DNA of 15,061 bases from an uncultured Chlorobiota bacterium (GTDB lineage Bacteria > Bacteroidota > Bacteroidia > Bacteroidales > JAADGE01): contig CAMZKQ010000087.1 in assembly GCA_947311265.1 (NCBI GenBank), forward strand, positions 1 to 15,061, in the 5' to 3' direction. Positions 12,920 through 15,061 of the stretch are shown piece by piece. The notes below the pieces were generated by a model. The model was not told the origin of the DNA. It did not search any database and was given only the letters and a program-made list of their open reading frames with translations. Within the stretch, counting starts at the first letter, position 1. Every line of letters begins with the position of its first letter. Made by a program: the position numbers and the translations under genes.

Positions 12920-14216
12920 TTTCGTTCTTCGCTTTCCACCTTAAAATCGTAAACCCAATGACTGCAGAAATTAAAGACCCAATGAGTATGCCTATTTTTG
13001 CAGAGTCGATATAAATTGGGTCATTTTTAAATGCCAAACGGGCAATAAAAATGGCCATAGTAAACCCTACCCCTGCTAAAAACGAAACCCCTATAATGTG
13101 CCTATTACTAATCTCTGTGGGAACTTTAATAAGCCTTAATTTTTTTGCCAATAGTATGATAAATGAAATCCCAATACTATTCCCAAGCACTAAACAAATA
13201 ATAATATTTCGTATAAGTGCTGTATCTAAATCAATATCATTATTGATAAGTACACCTGCATTGGCCAAGGCAAAAATAGGAATTATAAGGTACGCCACCC
13301 AATCGTGTAATTTATGCTCTAAATGCTGAAGTGGGGACTGAAATTGACTTATCCAGTTTTCCAAATCATCAATATGTTCAATTTGTTCTTTGGATAAAAT
13401 TGGTCTTTCGGATACCGCTGATTGCTTAATATTCTTAGTGATATTTGCTAAATTGCCCATAAATGCAACCGTTTTAATTTTTTGCCGGACAGGCACAGAA
13501 AAGGCTAATAAAATCCCGGCAAGTGTCGGGTGAATGCCTGATTTTAAAAAGAGCACCCAAATAATTATACCCAATATAATATTAAGAATTTTAGAATAAT
13601 ACCCTTTGAAAGACAAGGCATATAATACCCCTAACAGTATTAATGCAACGAGTAATAGAGTTATATTGATGCTTCCGCTATAAAATATAGCGATAACTAA
13701 TACTGCCCCTATATCATCGACAATTGCAAAGGCGGTTAAAAATAATTTAAGACTAAGTGGCACTCTATTGCCTAAAAGTTTTAAAATCGCCAAAGAAAAA
13801 GCTATATCGGTAGCCATCGGGACACCCCAACCTTTTGCCGTTTCAGGGGTCTGATTTAGTACTACAAAGAAGAGTACAGGCACGCACATACCGCCAACTG
13901 CCCCCAGTATTGGGAAAGAAATTTTTTTGATAGAATTTAATTCTCCAATCATAAATTCCCGTTTAATTTCCAACCCAATAAGGAAAAAGAAAATGGCCAT
14001 TAGCCCATCATTAATCCACAAAATTAATGGCTTATTTAATTCAAAACTCTTCGTCGAAAATCCTATTTTATATTGCCAAAGCGATTGGTAACTCTCTCCA
14101 AATGGCGAATTTGCCCATACAAGAGCCGCCACCGTTGCAACTAACAATAGTATGCCGCTAAAACTTTCAATTTTAACGAATTTTTGAAATGGGGATAATA
14201 TTTTATTTTTAATCAT
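12909..14216 (-). CDS. nhaA: NhaA-type Na+/H+ antiporter
   Basis: This 435-residue inner-membrane protein exchanges external H+ for internal Na+ to hold pH and sodium balance. It has the family's FSGILLLVATVAALVWANSPF opening helix (19-39) and DGLMAIFFFLIGLEIKREF (70-88). The unwound-helix motif MATDIAFSLAIL (134-145) has Asp137, and FAIVDDIGAVLVIAIFYS (163-180) has the ion-binding pair Asp167-Asp168, matching Asp133, Asp163 and Asp164 of E. coli NhaA. FLAGVGFTMAIFIARLAF appears near the end. Two features differ from E. coli NhaA (388 residues). A polar insert of about 45 residues lies between helix segments (about 246-296). The position of Lys300 is Asn346 in LVLGNSIGI. The gene stands alone, with a TAAATTTG box 63 bases upstream. 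Confidence 0.95.
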   Translation of the reverse strand: MIKNKILSPFQKFVKIESFSGILLLVATVAALVWANSPFGESYQSLWQYKIGFSTKSFELNKPLILWINDGLMAIFFFLIGLEIKREFMIGELNSIKKISFPILGAVGGMCVPVLFFVVLNQTPETAKGWGVPMATDIAFSLAILKLLGNRVPLSLKLFLTAFAIVDDIGAVLVIAIFYSGSINITLLLVALILLGVLYALSFKGYYSKILNIILGIIIWVLFLKSGIHPTLAGILLAFSVPVRQKIKTVAFMGNLANITKNIKQSAVSERPILSKEQIEHIDDLENWISQFQSPLQHLEHKLHDWVAYLIIPIFALANAGVLINNDIDLDTALIRNIIICLVLGNSIGISFIILLAKKLRLIKVPTEISNRHIIGVSFLAGVGFTMAIFIARLAFKNDPIYIDSAKIGILIGSLISAVIGFTILRWKAKNEKKP

Positions 14217-14455
14217 GTCTTATAATCTAATTTAGAGTGGAGTGCTTGCTTGTAAGCCTATACAAGGATATTTAATCTTCAAATTTACAACAAATATCCG
14301 AGTTTTTATAAAATTACAGGAAGTAAAAAAATCGCTTTTTTGCGGACCGCTAATCTTGTAAAGTTGCTCTTTTTTTAGACTAATAAAACGACTTTGGTTT
14401 TGAGCTTGACACTAAAATGCCCCAATTTTTGGGAGAATTATTTAATAGACTAAAC
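14217..14455. other. Intergenic region between the secreted-protein terminator and nhaA
   Basis: No gene is seen here. On the minus strand TAAATTTG at 14287-14280 and TATCCTTG at 14270-14263 (TTG at 14293 after 20 bases) are possible promoter boxes for nhaA. Neither is a complete consensus match. A small hairpin, CCCAA-TTT-TTGGG, lies near 14421-14433. I see no riboswitch-like structure. Confidence 0.4.
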
Positions 14456-14497
14456 AAAAAAATCCACAGTCAATTCGATATTGGCTGTGGATTTTTT
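14456..14497 (-). terminator. Intrinsic terminator of the secreted-protein gene
   Basis: ATCCACAGTCAA and TTGGCTGTGGAT form a 12-bp stem with one G-U pair and a 7-base loop, flanked by A-runs and T-runs. On the minus strand the stem ends in seven T. It starts 20 bases after the stop codon at 14518. The flanking runs make it work in both directions. Confidence 0.85.
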
Positions 14498-14517
14498 ATC
14501 GGAAAGAAAGTATATAT

Positions 14518-15061
14518 CTACCGCACAATTATTTTTTCGGTAAAGATTTTATTGCTGGTACTAATTTTCAAGAAATAAGCCCCTTGCCCAAAACTTGCAA
14601 AATTAATAATTACATTATTTTTAATTTCGGTGTTTTTAAAATCAGCTTTGTAAATTAATTTTCCGGCAACATCTGTAATTTCAATTACTGCTTTTCCCGA
14701 AACCATTTCAGGGAAATAAATATTTAATTTATTAGAAGTCGGGTTCGGCGAAACCGAGATGTTTTGTGCTTCAATTTCTTCAATTGCTGTAGTGCTTCCT
14801 TCTGCAATCCTAATGACAAAATTATCACTTACTGCTGCTCCTGCTACGTCCTTAGCCGTTAGGCTTATGGCATATTCTCGAATCAAATTGGGCGTACCAA
14901 AGAAGGTGTTAGTCGTTGCATTAAAACTTAACCATACTGGCAGATTTCGCTCATTAGCCCCAGAGGCAGAAAATGTTAAAACATCTCCCAAATCAACATC
15001 TGCAAAGGTGTTTTCGGGTATAGTGTATTCAAAATACTCATTCACAATGCCCTCCTTATCG
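14518..15061 (-). CDS. Secreted protein with Ig/cadherin-like domain and type IX sorting domain (N terminus outside window)
   Basis: The reading frame is open to the window edge, so this is the last 180 codons of a longer gene; the GTG at 15045 is not a convincing start. The first part (EYTIPENTFADVDLGDVLTFSA ... LPVWLSFNATTNTFFGTP) is a cadherin-like putative-Ig (He_PIG/CADG) domain, where DVDxGDxLTxSA and LPxWLxFxxxTxxFxGTP are hallmark motifs of a beta-sandwich found in adhesins and surface enzymes. The end, from SVSPNPTSNKLNIYF to TEKIIVR, is a type A type IX secretion C-terminal sorting domain of about 75 residues, with GxYFLKI and KIIV strands. The protein is therefore exported across the outer membrane and anchored or released. 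What its missing N-terminal part does is unknown. A strong terminator follows. Confidence 0.88.
   Translation of the reverse strand, partial: DKEGIVNEYFEYTIPENTFADVDLGDVLTFSASGANERNLPVWLSFNATTNTFFGTPNLIREYAISLTAKDVAGAAVSDNFVIRIAEGSTTAIEEIEAQNISVSPNPTSNKLNIYFPEMVSGKAVIEITDVAGKLIYKADFKNTEIKNNVIINFASFGQGAYFLKISTSNKIFTEKIIVR

Overview
The window comes from an AT-rich member of the Bacteroidota. Three lines of evidence support this. A partial gene at the right edge ends in a type IX secretion C-terminal sorting domain. Several intergenic regions carry the Bacteroidota promoter pattern (TTG, about 19 bases, TAnnTTTG). Ribosome binding sites are AT-rich with almost no Shine-Dalgarno sequence. The nuoE-like gene is of the type found with anaerobic NAD-linked hydrogenases and formate dehydrogenases, which hints at a fermentative or facultative lifestyle. 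The species cannot be told from the sequence. I saw no tRNA, rRNA or CRISPR array.

Layout, left to right. (1) 1-1431, minus strand: the first 25 codons of a tatA-like gene, then rseP, an intramembrane zinc protease. A well-formed promoter lies upstream of rseP. (2) 1618-3061, minus strand: a tight three-gene operon in the order nuoE-like [2Fe-2S] subunit, small exported protein of unknown function (ATGA overlap), GmhB-type phosphatase. (3) 3062-4088: mobile-element debris. It holds a large nested palindrome, repeated GACAAAATGG motifs, a structured non-coding stretch and the C-terminal remnant of a transposase. (4) 4089-10182, minus strand: a surface-glycan operon of six nearly gapless or overlapping genes. 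In transcription order these are a GNAT acyltransferase, a FemAB-like acyltransferase, a class I methyltransferase, a GT4 glycosyltransferase, a Wzx-type flippase and an FkbM methyltransferase. (5) 10253-11865, plus strand: an LD-carboxypeptidase of the S66 family, divergent from the glycan operon across a palindromic promoter region, then a stand-alone CheY-like response regulator. (6) 11877-12491, minus strand: a lipoprotein of unknown function, convergent with the regulator. (7) 12573-12880: a long perfect hairpin and a collapsed IS4-type transposase gene whose N- and C-terminal parts are fused in one frame. (8) 12909-14216, minus strand: an NhaA Na+/H+ antiporter with an enlarged cytoplasmic loop. 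(9) 14456-15061, minus strand: a strong terminator and the 3' end of a large secreted protein (cadherin-like/Ig domain plus sorting domain).

The genes fall into separate modules. The glycan operon would build (GT4), modify (two methyltransferases, two acyltransferases) and flip (Wzx) a lipid-linked glycan. It has no initiating transferase or polymerase here, so it is incomplete or works with genes elsewhere. RseP, TatA, LdcA, GmhB and NhaA are housekeeping envelope and ion-homeostasis functions. I did not find a clearly new multi-gene system. The best candidates for a second look are the nuoE-like gene without its NuoF partner, the paired acyltransferases, the palindromic divergent promoter, the structured non-coding region beside the transposase remnant, and the Asn in NhaA at the position of E. 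coli Lys300.
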